From: Bacillus sp. OV322
GTDB taxonomy: Bacteria; Bacillota; Bacilli; Bacillales; DSM-1321
Reading direction: 5' to 3'
Length of the DNA stretch: 64,000 nucleotides
Assembly (NCBI RefSeq): GCF_900112495.1
Contig: NZ_FOMA01000002.1
Coordinates: 62,001-126,000, forward strand
The translations under genes and the position numbers were made by a program. Under the pieces are notes generated by a model. It saw only the letters and a list, made by a program, of their open reading frames with translations, did no database searches and had not been told where the DNA came from. Shown here piece by piece: positions 8,036-15,583 of this stretch (positions are counted from its first letter, which is position 1; every line of letters begins with the position of its first letter).

Positions 8036-9382
8036 TTAAACAATCAAGCTAAGAAGTAAAGTGAATCCCAGCCCGCATACAGAAATAATGGATTCAAGCA
8101 GTGTCCAGGTAGCAAATGTCTCTTTCATGCTTAAACCGAAGTACTCCTTGAACATCCAGAAACCTGCGTCATTTACGTGTGAAGCAATCAGGCTTCCAGC
8201 TCCAGTTGCAAGCACAACCAGTGCAAGGTTGACGTCAGAATGTCCTAACAGCGGAATGACCAGTCCTGCAGTCGTAAGGGCTGCAACAGTTGCAGATCCG
8301 AGGGAAATACGCAGGATCGCTGCAATCAGCCATGCAAGCAGGATAGGTGACAGGGAGCTATGTTCAAATATCTTGGCAACATAGTTTCCGACTCCCCCGT
8401 CAATCAATACCTGTTTGAAAACGCCGCCACCTCCGATAATCAGAAGCATCATTCCAATTTGGGTGATGGCTGTTGTACAGGAATCCATGACCTTGCTGAT
8501 CGGAATCTTTCTGCCGATTCCCATTGTGTAGACTGCTACTAAAAGGGAAATCAGCATGGCAGGTGATGCGTCTCCAATGAAACGGATGGCAACAAGGAGG
8601 TGATTGTCTGCAGCTCCTGTTGTTTTTTGAATCAAAGTAATGATTGTCGCAACGGACATTAAGATAACTGGAAGCAAGGCAGTGAATACACTGATGCCGA
8701 ATCCTGGTGTTTCTTCAAGCTTAAATGTTTTTTGTTCTCCTAGTGAAGCAATGCTGCCGGTTTTCTTGAAAGACTCTGGCACGAGTTTTTTAGCAAGCTT
8801 CGTGAAAACAGGTCCAGCAAGAATCACGGTTGGTATAGCTATAATAAATCCATAAAGAAGTACTTCTCCAAGGTTTGCTCCATATTCGCCTGCAATCGCT
8901 GTTGGTCCAGGATGAGGCGGAAGGAAGCCGTGTGTAACAGATAGTGCAGCAGCCATCGGAATGCCAAGGAACAGGATGGATACTTTCAATTCTCTTGAAA
9001 TCGCAAATACAATTGGAATCAATAGGACTAAACCTACTTCAAAGAACAAAGCAATACCGATAATGAAAGAAGCGATTACGATTGCCCATTGAATATTCTT
9101 TTCTCCAAATTTGTTAACGAGAGTCATAGCGATCCGCTGTGCGCCGCCTGAGTCAGCAATCAGCTTGCCGAGCATGGCTCCCAGGCCGAAAATCAGTGCT
9201 AAGTGGCCGAGAGTGGCGCCGAGTCCGGTTTCAACGGTTTTTACAATATTTTCTACAGGTATCCCGAGTGCTAAAGCCACTCCGAATGATACGATGATCA
9301 GTGAAACAAATGTATTGAGCTTTAAGCCCATAATTAACAGCAGCAATGCTAGAATACCAGCTGCAACAATGATTAATGGCAT
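8036..9382 (-). CDS. gntP: Gluconate:H+ symporter GntP
   Basis: 448 residues, length and sequence typical of GntP permeases, with about 12 membrane segments. Characteristic stretches include FGLGAMLGKLIADSGGAQRIA and a C-terminal SHVNDAGFWMFKEYFGLS. ATG 9382 has AAGGAG upstream. It follows the GntR-type regulator by 82 bp on the same strand, forming a gntR-gntP unit. Neither gluconokinase nor 6-phosphogluconate dehydrogenase is adjacent, unlike gntRKPZ of B. subtilis, so use of the imported sugar acid must rely on genes elsewhere. Confidence 0.93.
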   Translation of the reverse strand: MPLIIVAAGILALLLLIMGLKLNTFVSLIIVSFGVALALGIPVENIVKTVETGLGATLGHLALIFGLGAMLGKLIADSGGAQRIAMTLVNKFGEKNIQWAIVIASFIIGIALFFEVGLVLLIPIVFAISRELKVSILFLGIPMAAALSVTHGFLPPHPGPTAIAGEYGANLGEVLLYGFIIAIPTVILAGPVFTKLAKKLVPESFKKTGSIASLGEQKTFKLEETPGFGISVFTALLPVILMSVATIITLIQKTTGAADNHLLVAIRFIGDASPAMLISLLVAVYTMGIGRKIPISKVMDSCTTAITQIGMMLLIIGGGGVFKQVLIDGGVGNYVAKIFEHSSLSPILLAWLIAAILRISLGSATVAALTTAGLVIPLLGHSDVNLALVVLATGAGSLIASHVNDAGFWMFKEYFGLSMKETFATWTLLESIISVCGLGFTLLLSLIV

Positions 9383-9464
9383 GATAATTTCTCCTTATAA
9401 GTTAAATTTATTTGGCAATTGATTTAAACACGGTTGTTTGGAATCGGTTTCAATGGTATGTGCG

Positions 9465-10196
9465 TTAAGCCTGTTCACCCTGGCCAGCACCTTTAGCCAA
9501 GAGCTGCTGAGACATCCACAGGTCTTCGACTTTTCCTTGAACATCATCAAAATTCTGGTGCAGGGACTGAATCATTAAGTTTCTTTCTTTTGTTTTAATG
9601 GCATCAATATATAGCTCATGATTTTTAAGAATTCTTTGAAAGTCATCGTATTTCTCCTTGAAACGCACTCGCATGGATAAGAGAATTAAGCTTTCCATAA
9701 CAGGCTTCAAGTTATTCCAGATCATCAGAATATAGGAATGATTGATAAAACGTATAATGGTTTCGTGAAAGATGACATCCTGGCAGGAAAAATCATCTGC
9801 ATCGCCATATTTGACGGCAACTTTCATCATTTCCAATATTTTGCTGAGATCTTTTACTAAATCACCGGTATCTGCTTTTACGATTCGTTCAAATACAAAC
9901 GACTCGATCATCAGCCTGACATCATAAATTTCCTCTATGTGCTTATCTGTTAAACCAGTGACTGATGCACCCATTCTCTTTAAGTGGACCATGTTTTCAG
10001 ATGCCAGAATTTTTAATGCATCACGGACGGGAGACCGGCTTACAGAAAAGTCTGCAGCAATTTTATTTTCAGATAGTATGGTACCGCTTTCAATCATCCC
10101 TGAAATAATCGATATTCTTAGCTCACTTGCGATTCTCTCGCCGGCTGAAGCCTTTAAAAGCCACTTTTCAGGATATAAAAACTCCTCTTTGGCCAT
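9465..10196 (-). CDS. gntR: GntR-family (FadR subfamily) gluconate operon regulator
   Basis: 243 residues from ATG 10196 with GGGAGGG seven bases upstream; a longer frame to 10268 lacks a site and would start inside the promoter. N-terminal winged helix (about 15-80: GTILSENKIAADFSVSRSPVRDALKIL), then an all-helical FCD ligand domain (about 90-225) with conserved ligand-region residues in YDVRLMIESFVFERI and HETIIRFINHS. Adjacent gntP and a GntR-consensus operator at 10226-10241 support a gluconate-responsive autorepressor. Confidence 0.9.
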   Translation of the reverse strand: MAKEEFLYPEKWLLKASAGERIASELRISIISGMIESGTILSENKIAADFSVSRSPVRDALKILASENMVHLKRMGASVTGLTDKHIEEIYDVRLMIESFVFERIVKADTGDLVKDLSKILEMMKVAVKYGDADDFSCQDVIFHETIIRFINHSYILMIWNNLKPVMESLILLSMRVRFKEKYDDFQRILKNHELYIDAIKTKERNLMIQSLHQNFDDVQGKVEDLWMSQQLLAKGAGQGEQA

Positions 10197-10225
10197 GAAC
10201 TCCCTCCCTTTAATTTTTCGAAGTA

Positions 10226-10241
10226 TACTTGTATACAAGTA
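10226..10241. promoter_or_regulatory. GntR operator
   Basis: A perfect 16-bp palindrome TACTTGTATACAAGTA. As I recall it is the core of the B. subtilis GntR operator ATACTTGTATACAAGTAT. It lies immediately downstream of the -10 box for gntR, so a bound repressor would block transcription start. Confidence 0.85.
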
Positions 10242-10268
10242 GTATAACGGGTATTTCAAATTATGCAA
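10241..10268 (-). promoter_or_regulatory. Sigma-A promoter of gntR-gntP
   Basis: On the minus strand TTGCAT (10268-10263) is followed after 16 bases by TATACT (10246-10241). The -10 abuts the GntR palindrome and the -35 lies inside a cre-like site. Confidence 0.65.
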
Positions 10269-10277
10269 GCGCTTTTA
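10263..10277. promoter_or_regulatory. Probable cre (CcpA) site overlapping the gntR -35 box
   Basis: ATGCAAGCGCTTTTA matches the cre consensus WTGNAANCGNWNNCW at all but one fixed position. Location over the -35 fits carbon catabolite repression by promoter occlusion, as expected for a gluconate operon. Confidence 0.6.
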
Positions 10278-10363
10278 ATAAAAAAATAGTTCTTTTGGCT
10301 TGCAAATCTTTTAAGGTGAGAGATGATGTGAGAATAATAGAGTCATCTTTATATGCATCATGC

Positions 10364-10394
10364 AAAAAAGGCCACTTTCAAAGCGGCCTTTTTA
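10364..10394. terminator. Terminator after adeC
   Basis: AAAAGGCC-A-CTTT-C-AAAG-C-GGCCTTTT hairpin with A and T runs on either side, nine bases past the adenine deaminase stop. It can work in either direction; only the minus strand has an upstream gene. Confidence 0.8.
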
Positions 10395-10402
10395 GCGTTA
10401 TG

Positions 10403-12145
10403 TCAGGTAATCGATACGTCAATATGCTGAAAACTCTCTGCATCAAACAGGCCGGTGTCGGTTAACTTTAATGCCGGAATGACAGGCAGGGTTAAGAATG
10501 TAAGGGTAAGGAAAGGATTAAATGCCCCAGCAAAGCCTAATTGCGATAAAGCAGATTTTAGCAGATTCAGTTCCGCGTTTACTGATTGGTAGTCTTTATC
10601 GGACATTAATCCCGCGATTGCCAATGGGATGGAGGCGAGTATATCTCCATTCTTGATAATGGCTAGTCCGCCATTTAATTCTTTTAAGACCCGTACTGCT
10701 GTTAAAAGGTCGCTGTCATTGGTGCCTGCTGCAACTATATTGTGGGAGTCATGGGCAATGGTTGTCGCGATGGCTCCGCCTTTTAGCCCAAATCCTTTCA
10801 CGATGCCTTTTCCAATATTCCCTGAATATTTGTGCCGTTCTATCACTAATATCTTCAGCTGGTCCTCATCACCAGAGGGAGAAAAGCAGCCATTCTTTAC
10901 ATGGACGGTTTCTATTCGCTTATTGGTTCTCAGCTGATTGGGGATGATTTCAATGATGTTCGCTCTGCCAGTCTTCCCGATTGGGATTTGGATATCCTTT
11001 TCCTCTATGTGAGGGATATGGACGGTAGCAGTGAGCTGAGATAGCGGTTTTTCCTTTACAATGGACTCCCCGGTATATTTTCCATCTTTCGCAACAAGCT
11101 TTCCGGATTTAAATACTTCCGAAATCGCAATGGACTCCAGTTCATCCAACAATAAGAAATCTGCTTCAAAGCCTGGAGCGATTGCCCCTTTTTTAGACAA
11201 ACCGTAGCATTCGGCAGCATTTAATGAGCCCATCTGGATCGCTGTTAGCGGAGAAAGGCCGCATTGGATGGCTAAACGGATATTATGGTCAATGCTGCCT
11301 TCTTGCATCAAATCATCCAAATGCTTATCATCCGTGCAAAATAAACAGCGGCGAGCATTATGGATATTCACTGCTTTAATGAGCGACTTTAAATCCTTTG
11401 CAACAGATCCTTCGCGAATCAATAGATACATGCCGCGCCTTAACCGCTCTAACGCCTCAGAAGTTGTACTGCATTCATGGTCGGTGCTGACCCCGGCTGC
11501 CCTGTATATATTAATTGCATTGGTATCCAATCCTGCCAGGTGGCCATCTATCTGATTTCGGTGCTTCAATGCAGCCGCAATTTTATCCATCATGGCATCC
11601 TCTGTATTAGCTAAAGAAGGGTAGTCCATAATCTCTGCCAATCCCAGCACCCTTTTATGGGCATAAAAAGGTTCCAGGTCCTCTGCTTTCAGCACGGCTC
11701 CTGAGTTCTCAAAGGGAGTGGCAGGTACACAGGAAGGGAGCATGAAAAATGTATCCAGTGGAAGGCCGCTGGAGTTTTCAATCATAAAGCGTATGCCCTC
11801 ACTTCCCGATACATTAGCAATCTCATGGGGGTCGGCGACAACGGCTGTAACCCCATGGGGAAGCAGGACCTTGGCGAACTCAGCAGGGCTCACCATGGAG
11901 GATTCGATATGAACATGCCCATCAATGAATGCAGGGCAGACATACCGGTTTTTTGCATCGATAATTTGCTTTCCTTCAAACTCTCCAATGCCAACAAACA
12001 TACCCTCTGAAATAGTAAGATCAGCTTCGATTATTTCAAGGTTGAAAACATCAATAATCCGTCCATTCTTAATCACAATATCTGCAGGTGTCTGTTTGCC
12101 GGCGGAGGCTATTTGTTTTCTTAATGTTGTTTTTTCAGCTGTCAT
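10403..12145 (-). CDS. adeC: Adenine deaminase
   Basis: About 580 residues, length typical of the Ade family. Metal ligands of the amidohydrolase superfamily are seen in CPAFIDGHVHIESSMVSP, with later DGHLAGLD and CTDDKHLDDL motifs. It converts adenine to hypoxanthine plus ammonia. Two in-frame ATGs lie at 12151 and 12145; AGGGAG is better spaced for 12145, adding or removing only two residues. The leader carries a purine riboswitch (12252-12318) and an intrinsic terminator (12160-12192), so expression probably falls when guanine or hypoxanthine is high. Confidence 0.95.
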   Translation of the reverse strand: MTAEKTTLRKQIASAGKQTPADIVIKNGRIIDVFNLEIIEADLTISEGMFVGIGEFEGKQIIDAKNRYVCPAFIDGHVHIESSMVSPAEFAKVLLPHGVTAVVADPHEIANVSGSEGIRFMIENSSGLPLDTFFMLPSCVPATPFENSGAVLKAEDLEPFYAHKRVLGLAEIMDYPSLANTEDAMMDKIAAALKHRNQIDGHLAGLDTNAINIYRAAGVSTDHECSTTSEALERLRRGMYLLIREGSVAKDLKSLIKAVNIHNARRCLFCTDDKHLDDLMQEGSIDHNIRLAIQCGLSPLTAIQMGSLNAAECYGLSKKGAIAPGFEADFLLLDELESIAISEVFKSGKLVAKDGKYTGESIVKEKPLSQLTATVHIPHIEEKDIQIPIGKTGRANIIEIIPNQLRTNKRIETVHVKNGCFSPSGDEDQLKILVIERHKYSGNIGKGIVKGFGLKGGAIATTIAHDSHNIVAAGTNDSDLLTAVRVLKELNGGLAIIKNGDILASIPLAIAGLMSDKDYQSVNAELNLLKSALSQLGFAGAFNPFLTLTFLTLPVIPALKLTDTGLFDAESFQHIDVSIT

Positions 12146-12159
12146 TTTCATCTCTCCCT

Positions 12160-12192
12160 AAAAAAAATAAACCCTAGATTTATCTAAGGTTT
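12160..12192 (-). terminator. Riboswitch-controlled leader terminator of adeC
   Basis: On the minus strand AAACCTTAGAT-AA-ATCTAGGGTTT (11-bp stem, one G-U pair) is followed by ATTTTTTTT, 15 bases before the start codon. Its left arm CTTAGAT (12188-12182) is complementary to ATCTAAG (12247-12241) just 3' of aptamer helix P1. Also, GAGAAGG, which includes the P1 3' strand (12254-12248), is complementary to CCTTCTC (12205-12199). These are candidate anti-terminator pairings that ligand binding would disfavour. Confidence 0.85.
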
Positions 12193-12251
12193 AACATGGA
12201 GAAGGAAAAATAGAGTCATAGCAAAAAAAGAGTGCTAAAACTTAGATCCTT

Positions 12252-12318
12252 CTCGTAGTCAAACCATTTACGGCGGTTTGGTAGAAACTTTTGGACCCTA
12301 TCTCCAATATTATACGAG
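12252..12318 (-). ncRNA. Purine riboswitch aptamer, guanine/hypoxanthine class
   Basis: A 67-nt minus-strand element. P1 is CTCGTA/TACGAG; J1/2 begins TAATA; loop 2 is GATAGGG; J2/3 is the invariant AGTTTCTACC; loop 3 is GCCGTAAAT, able to make the loop-loop G-C pairs; and J3/1 reads ACT before P1. The nucleotide at the base-specificity position is C (GACTACG), which in this class selects guanine or hypoxanthine; adenine riboswitches carry U. It precedes adenine deaminase by about 105 nt. Confidence 0.95.
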
Positions 12319-12443
12319 TGGACTATATACATTTTTTTGTTGGAATTTTATTATTTTACATTCTAACTATCATCAGCAGAGAGGTCAATGGTTATGGGGA
12401 ATTTTAAAAATTCTGCCAACTAGCTTAGAAGAAGGTAACTAAG

Positions 12444-12468
12444 GTTTATATAAAGCTAAAGTGGGTAA
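12444..12468 (+). promoter_or_regulatory. Sigma-B-like promoter for the secreted protein gene
   Basis: GTTTAT (12444-12449), 13-base spacer, GGGTAA (12463-12468), which fits the general-stress sigma-B pattern GTTTAA-N12-15-GGGWAW with one mismatch. It is 72 bases before the ATG at 12541. Confidence 0.55.
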
Positions 12469-12491
12469 GGAAAATATGGTAAAATTAAACA

Positions 12492-12511
12492 TTAGAAATA
12501 TATATTTCTAA
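12492..12511. promoter_or_regulatory. 20-bp perfect palindrome in the leader of the secreted protein gene
   Basis: TTAGAAATATATATTTCTAA lies between the sigma-B-like promoter and the ribosome binding site. It could be a repressor operator or an mRNA stem; no recognised regulator matches it. Confidence 0.4.
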
Positions 12512-12540
12512 ATTAATGATCAGATATGGGAGGTAACTAT

Positions 12541-13164
12541 ATGAAATTATTAAACAGGAAATCTAAAAAAACTATCGTGATCTCGGCGATTGCAGCATGC
12601 AGTCTTTTTGCTGGTTCAATGGGAGCTGGAGCAGAAAGCAGCGCTGCAGCAAGTAAAACAGGGCAAGCTCAGCTATATGCCAGTTCAGTAAAAGCAACTG
12701 CAACTGTATCGAAAAAGGGTGTCATGTCATTTCCGAAAAGATTCAGCAAAAAAAATGTCATCAACGAGCTGAAGCCAGAAGCAGTCAATCTAATAAAAAC
12801 CTATGCTTCAACCCTTCAGACAGGGAGTACCAAGAGTTTCAATGCATATGTAGATAAACACATGATGAACAGCACTTCAAAAATATTCGTAGGCGGCCGT
12901 GAAGCTACTAAAAAATCCTACAAAACAAGGGTTAGCACAACTAAGAAGTATAATTCAAAGGAAAGAGTGAGCAGTTTTTCAAAAGGTTTGAAAAAAGCAA
13001 CGGCTTCAAAGCTCAAAGTAGAACAAAAATATATTAAGGATTATTCTGCGCAGATCACATATGAATATAAACCAGCCGGCTCTTACATATCTGCCAAGGT
13101 AGCATTTACATTCATTTTGCAGTCAAATGGGAAATATATCATTTCAGCGATTAATTTTTACTGA
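12541..13164 (+). CDS. Secreted protein of unknown function
   Basis: 207 residues from ATG 12541, with GGGAGGT six bases upstream (an ATG at 12526 would overlap that site). Signal peptide: positive MKLLNRKSKK, hydrophobic TIVISAIAACSLFAGSMG, then GAGAESSAAA with plausible AXA cleavage near residues 28-34. The mature part is lysine- and serine-rich with strands at the C-terminus (SYISAKVAFTFILQSNGKYIISAINFY), reminiscent of small NTF2-like or DUF extracellular domains, but I recognise no family. A sigma-B-like promoter suggests stress or stationary expression. Confidence 0.75.
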   Translation: MKLLNRKSKKTIVISAIAACSLFAGSMGAGAESSAAASKTGQAQLYASSVKATATVSKKGVMSFPKRFSKKNVINELKPEAVNLIKTYASTLQTGSTKSFNAYVDKHMMNSTSKIFVGGREATKKSYKTRVSTTKKYNSKERVSSFSKGLKKATASKLKVEQKYIKDYSAQITYEYKPAGSYISAKVAFTFILQSNGKYIISAINFY

Positions 13165-13201
13165 TTTATAGGATCAGCGGATAAATAGTCTCAAAAGCCG
13201 G

Positions 13202-13236
13202 GGAAGCAGGATCCAAAGTCCAGCTTCCTTTTTTCA
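13202..13236 (+). terminator. Terminator of the secreted protein gene
   Basis: GGAAGC-A-GGA loop TCC-A-GCTTCC followed by TTTTTTC, about 40 bases past the stop. Confidence 0.75.
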
Positions 13237-13626
13237 TTTGGGCTTTGTTAAAGTATATGGCTGTTTGCAGTGGAAGAGGCTTAACTTCTTTGGGATTAGA
13301 GCTGTAACGAGACCCGCGGTGGTCTCCCCCCGTCATAAACGGGCGGTCAGCAGGCTAGGGTTAGCAGCACCTTATTTTTTCTTTGAGGGACGGATTTATA
13401 ATTTGTTTAATCATGCCTTTGGATTATGAATGTGTATGATGAATATTCCTTAACATACATCTTTCATAACACAGGGTTTTTAGAATCCCCGGACAAAGAA
13501 GATTGATATTCTTATTATGGTTATTAATGCTGGAGAATGGGTTTTTCGCGGAATCATCCTTGTTTGCCTGGCTGTTTCTTTGATGGTAGGGCAGCAGACA
13601 GACTGTCAATTCTGCTGCCCCAATCC
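13237..13626. other. Intergenic stretch without a supported gene
   Basis: About 390 bp between a plus-strand and a minus-strand gene. Near its end GGCAGCAG ... CTGCTGCC (about 13590-13620) makes a stem that may terminate the minus-strand amidohydrolase. A GC-richer patch around 13310-13370 (ACCCGCGGTGGTCTCC) stands out from its surroundings but matches nothing I recognise. Confidence 0.5.
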
Positions 13627-14787
13627 TTAGTCTGCCAGACTATGCAGGCGCAAAATTTCGTTAAAGATATGAATTCCGGTAAATAGTGAATCAATCTCAA
13701 AATGCATATCAGGATGATGCAAACCAGGCTGAAGATTGCACCCTAAACCAATCATTGTGGCTTCTAATTCCGGCATTTTCACTTTATAAAAATGGAAGTC
13801 ATCACCGCCTGGAGTCACGACAGGGGGAGCTGTTTTTTCAGGTCCCAAAATATGCTGTATGGCCTTGTCTGCAATGTTCTGCGCAGTCTGGCTTGATTCT
13901 GCAGCAACTATTCCATGGTCACTGGTAATCTCAATATCTGTTTTATAGATTTCCTGTGCATTATGGATGACATCAAGTACGCGTTTATGGAGTTTTTCCA
14001 TAAGTTCATTTGTTTGTGCCCTCATATCAATAGCCAGGGAAGCTTTTCCGGGAATAATATTTGTATTCCTTCCTCCAGAAATAAATCGTGTAACCTTCGC
14101 GGAATGCGGAATATTGGGATCGAAATACAGAGAATGAATCGCATTCATAATATAGGCGCCAATTTCAATTGCGCTTTGTGTGAGGTGCGGCCTTGCGCCA
14201 TGGGCATCCTCTCCATGTATTTCAAACTCGATGGAGCGTGTCGCACTGTGCAGAATGGCAGGAGCGGCATAACCGGCCGCAAGCTCCTGTATCGGCCTGA
14301 GATGGACTCCATATAAGTAATCCGCATCAGCAACGACGCCCTTTTCAGCCAGTCTCATGGCGCCAGCTCCAACCTCTTCTGCAGGCTGGAAAATAAAACG
14401 TACACCTATTTGTTTTTTCAGATGTTCATTATGCTGCAGGCTCCATAAGACACCTAACACAAGTGTCATATGGGCATCATGCCCGCAGGAGTGATTGTTC
14501 TGCATTTTACCGTTTACTTCCTGGTACAGGGCATCCATATCTGCCCTGATGGCAATGACCGGACAGTCTCCGCTGAAATTCCCCATGTCTCCAATCACAC
14601 CTGTACAGTCGTCAAATGTGATTACCCTGTGGCAGCCTGCATCCTTTAAAATGCCTTCAATATATTCGGTGGTTTTCCATTCTTCCCAGCTAAGCTCCGG
14701 GTTTTTATGAAGATGGCTGAAAGTTTCATAGATTTTCCTTTTAAATAGTTCCGAAAAAGTCTGCGTTTGTGAATTCAAATGTTTCAT
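13627..14787 (-). CDS. M20D-family amidohydrolase (AmhX-like)
   Basis: 386 residues with the M20D metallopeptidase pattern. Metal-binding motifs are IAIRADMDALYQEV, SCGHDAHMTLVLG, FQPAEEVGAGAMRL and, near the end, LHHPDMHFEID. The dimerisation insert holds HGEDAHGARPHLTQSA. Family members hydrolyse N-acyl or aromatic amide bonds of amino acids (hippurate, indole-acetyl amino acids); B. subtilis AmhX is the nearest name I can offer. Substrate cannot be assigned. It stands alone with a 0.8-kb gap upstream. Confidence 0.88.
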   Translation of the reverse strand: MKHLNSQTQTFSELFKRKIYETFSHLHKNPELSWEEWKTTEYIEGILKDAGCHRVITFDDCTGVIGDMGNFSGDCPVIAIRADMDALYQEVNGKMQNNHSCGHDAHMTLVLGVLWSLQHNEHLKKQIGVRFIFQPAEEVGAGAMRLAEKGVVADADYLYGVHLRPIQELAAGYAAPAILHSATRSIEFEIHGEDAHGARPHLTQSAIEIGAYIMNAIHSLYFDPNIPHSAKVTRFISGGRNTNIIPGKASLAIDMRAQTNELMEKLHKRVLDVIHNAQEIYKTDIEITSDHGIVAAESSQTAQNIADKAIQHILGPEKTAPPVVTPGGDDFHFYKVKMPELEATMIGLGCNLQPGLHHPDMHFEIDSLFTGIHIFNEILRLHSLAD

Positions 14788-15320
14788 CCCTTTCTTTACT
14801 TGATGTCATGCTTATTAAGTGGATTAACTCTTTTGAGCGATATGAAGAAGAATTAAATGCATTGGGGAAATGGGTACGGGCCTGTTATCGTGTATGAAAA
14901 TTATTAGAATTTTAGACAGAGTCTTACAAAAGATAATATTATTAGAATACTATAATTATATATATTAGTGAATGATCTGCTTTGTTTCAATATGAATCAA
15001 TGGAGAAAACAATTTATTGAAAGTATGGCGGGTGTTATATAGCGACATTGCGCCTGTGGGAATTTTTCAGCCTCATTGAAAAACATCAGGAATTTTCTTA
15101 CACAATTTTCCTGGAACAAGAAAGTCTAAAATGGGGATTATCTTTTCAAACTGGGGGGTTAATTTGCACAGGCGTCTTTTCTTTGCATGCATTTTCTATT
15201 AAATCCAGCTAATTATCCTTGTTCTGTCTAACAAACATTGATAGAATGTGAAATTATATTGAAAATTTTAATTAAATAGTTAACAAGCTATGATTGCTGG
15301 GGATCAGACTTTAGCAGGAG
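14788..15320. other. Long AT-rich intergenic region
   Basis: About 530 bp between the divergent amidohydrolase and the glycine riboswitch. It is strongly AT-rich (around 14900-14990 and 15240-15290) and probably holds promoters for both sides. A hairpin GCT...AGC at 15297-15316 directly before the aptamer could be part of its 5' accessory structure. No gene supported. Confidence 0.5.
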
Positions 15321-15321
15321 C

Positions 15322-15391
15322 AGTTTCTGGAGAGACCGCACATTATTGCGGCGCCGAAGGGTTCACTATCTCAGGCAAAAAGAACAGAAGT
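15322..15391 (+). ncRNA. Glycine riboswitch (single aptamer)
   Basis: Conserved blocks in order: P1 TTCTG, then GGAGAGACC, a P3 hairpin CCGCA/TGCGG, the invariant GCCGAAGGG, then ATCTCAGGCAAAAAGAACAG, closing with CAGAA pairing to the P1 strand. Only one aptamer is evident rather than the usual tandem pair. It sits about 190 nt upstream of an amino acid permease, with a terminator between (15458-15486). Confidence 0.92.
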
Positions 15392-15457
15392 TTAATAAAA
15401 CGTAAATTTTTTATTTTCTTAAAAGATAATAAAAAAACATTTATTATTCTGCCGTAT

Positions 15458-15486
15458 GAGATTGGAGAACTCCAGTCTCTTTTTTT
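15458..15486 (+). terminator. Riboswitch-associated leader terminator
   Basis: GAGATTGGAG-AA-CTCCAGTCTC (10-bp stem with one G-U) followed by seven T. It is placed between the glycine aptamer and the permease start at 15584, so it is probably the expression platform. Confidence 0.88.
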
Positions 15487-15583
15487 ATTGGCTTTGCAGT
15501 GGTGGTTGGAATGGCGTTATAAGGGAGAGCAGCAGGCACGTTTAAAAGAGTTTTCTTAACTAATATGAGCGGGGGAATGCAGC

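Noticed and set aside
13237..13440. Possible decayed gene or RNA in the GC-richer patch
   Set aside because: Translations in all frames give no recognisable domain, and no paired stem of useful length was found.
15290..15559. Plus-strand 89-codon reading frame before the permease
   Set aside because: It runs through the glycine riboswitch and its terminator, whose conserved RNA motifs explain the sequence; it has no ribosome binding site.
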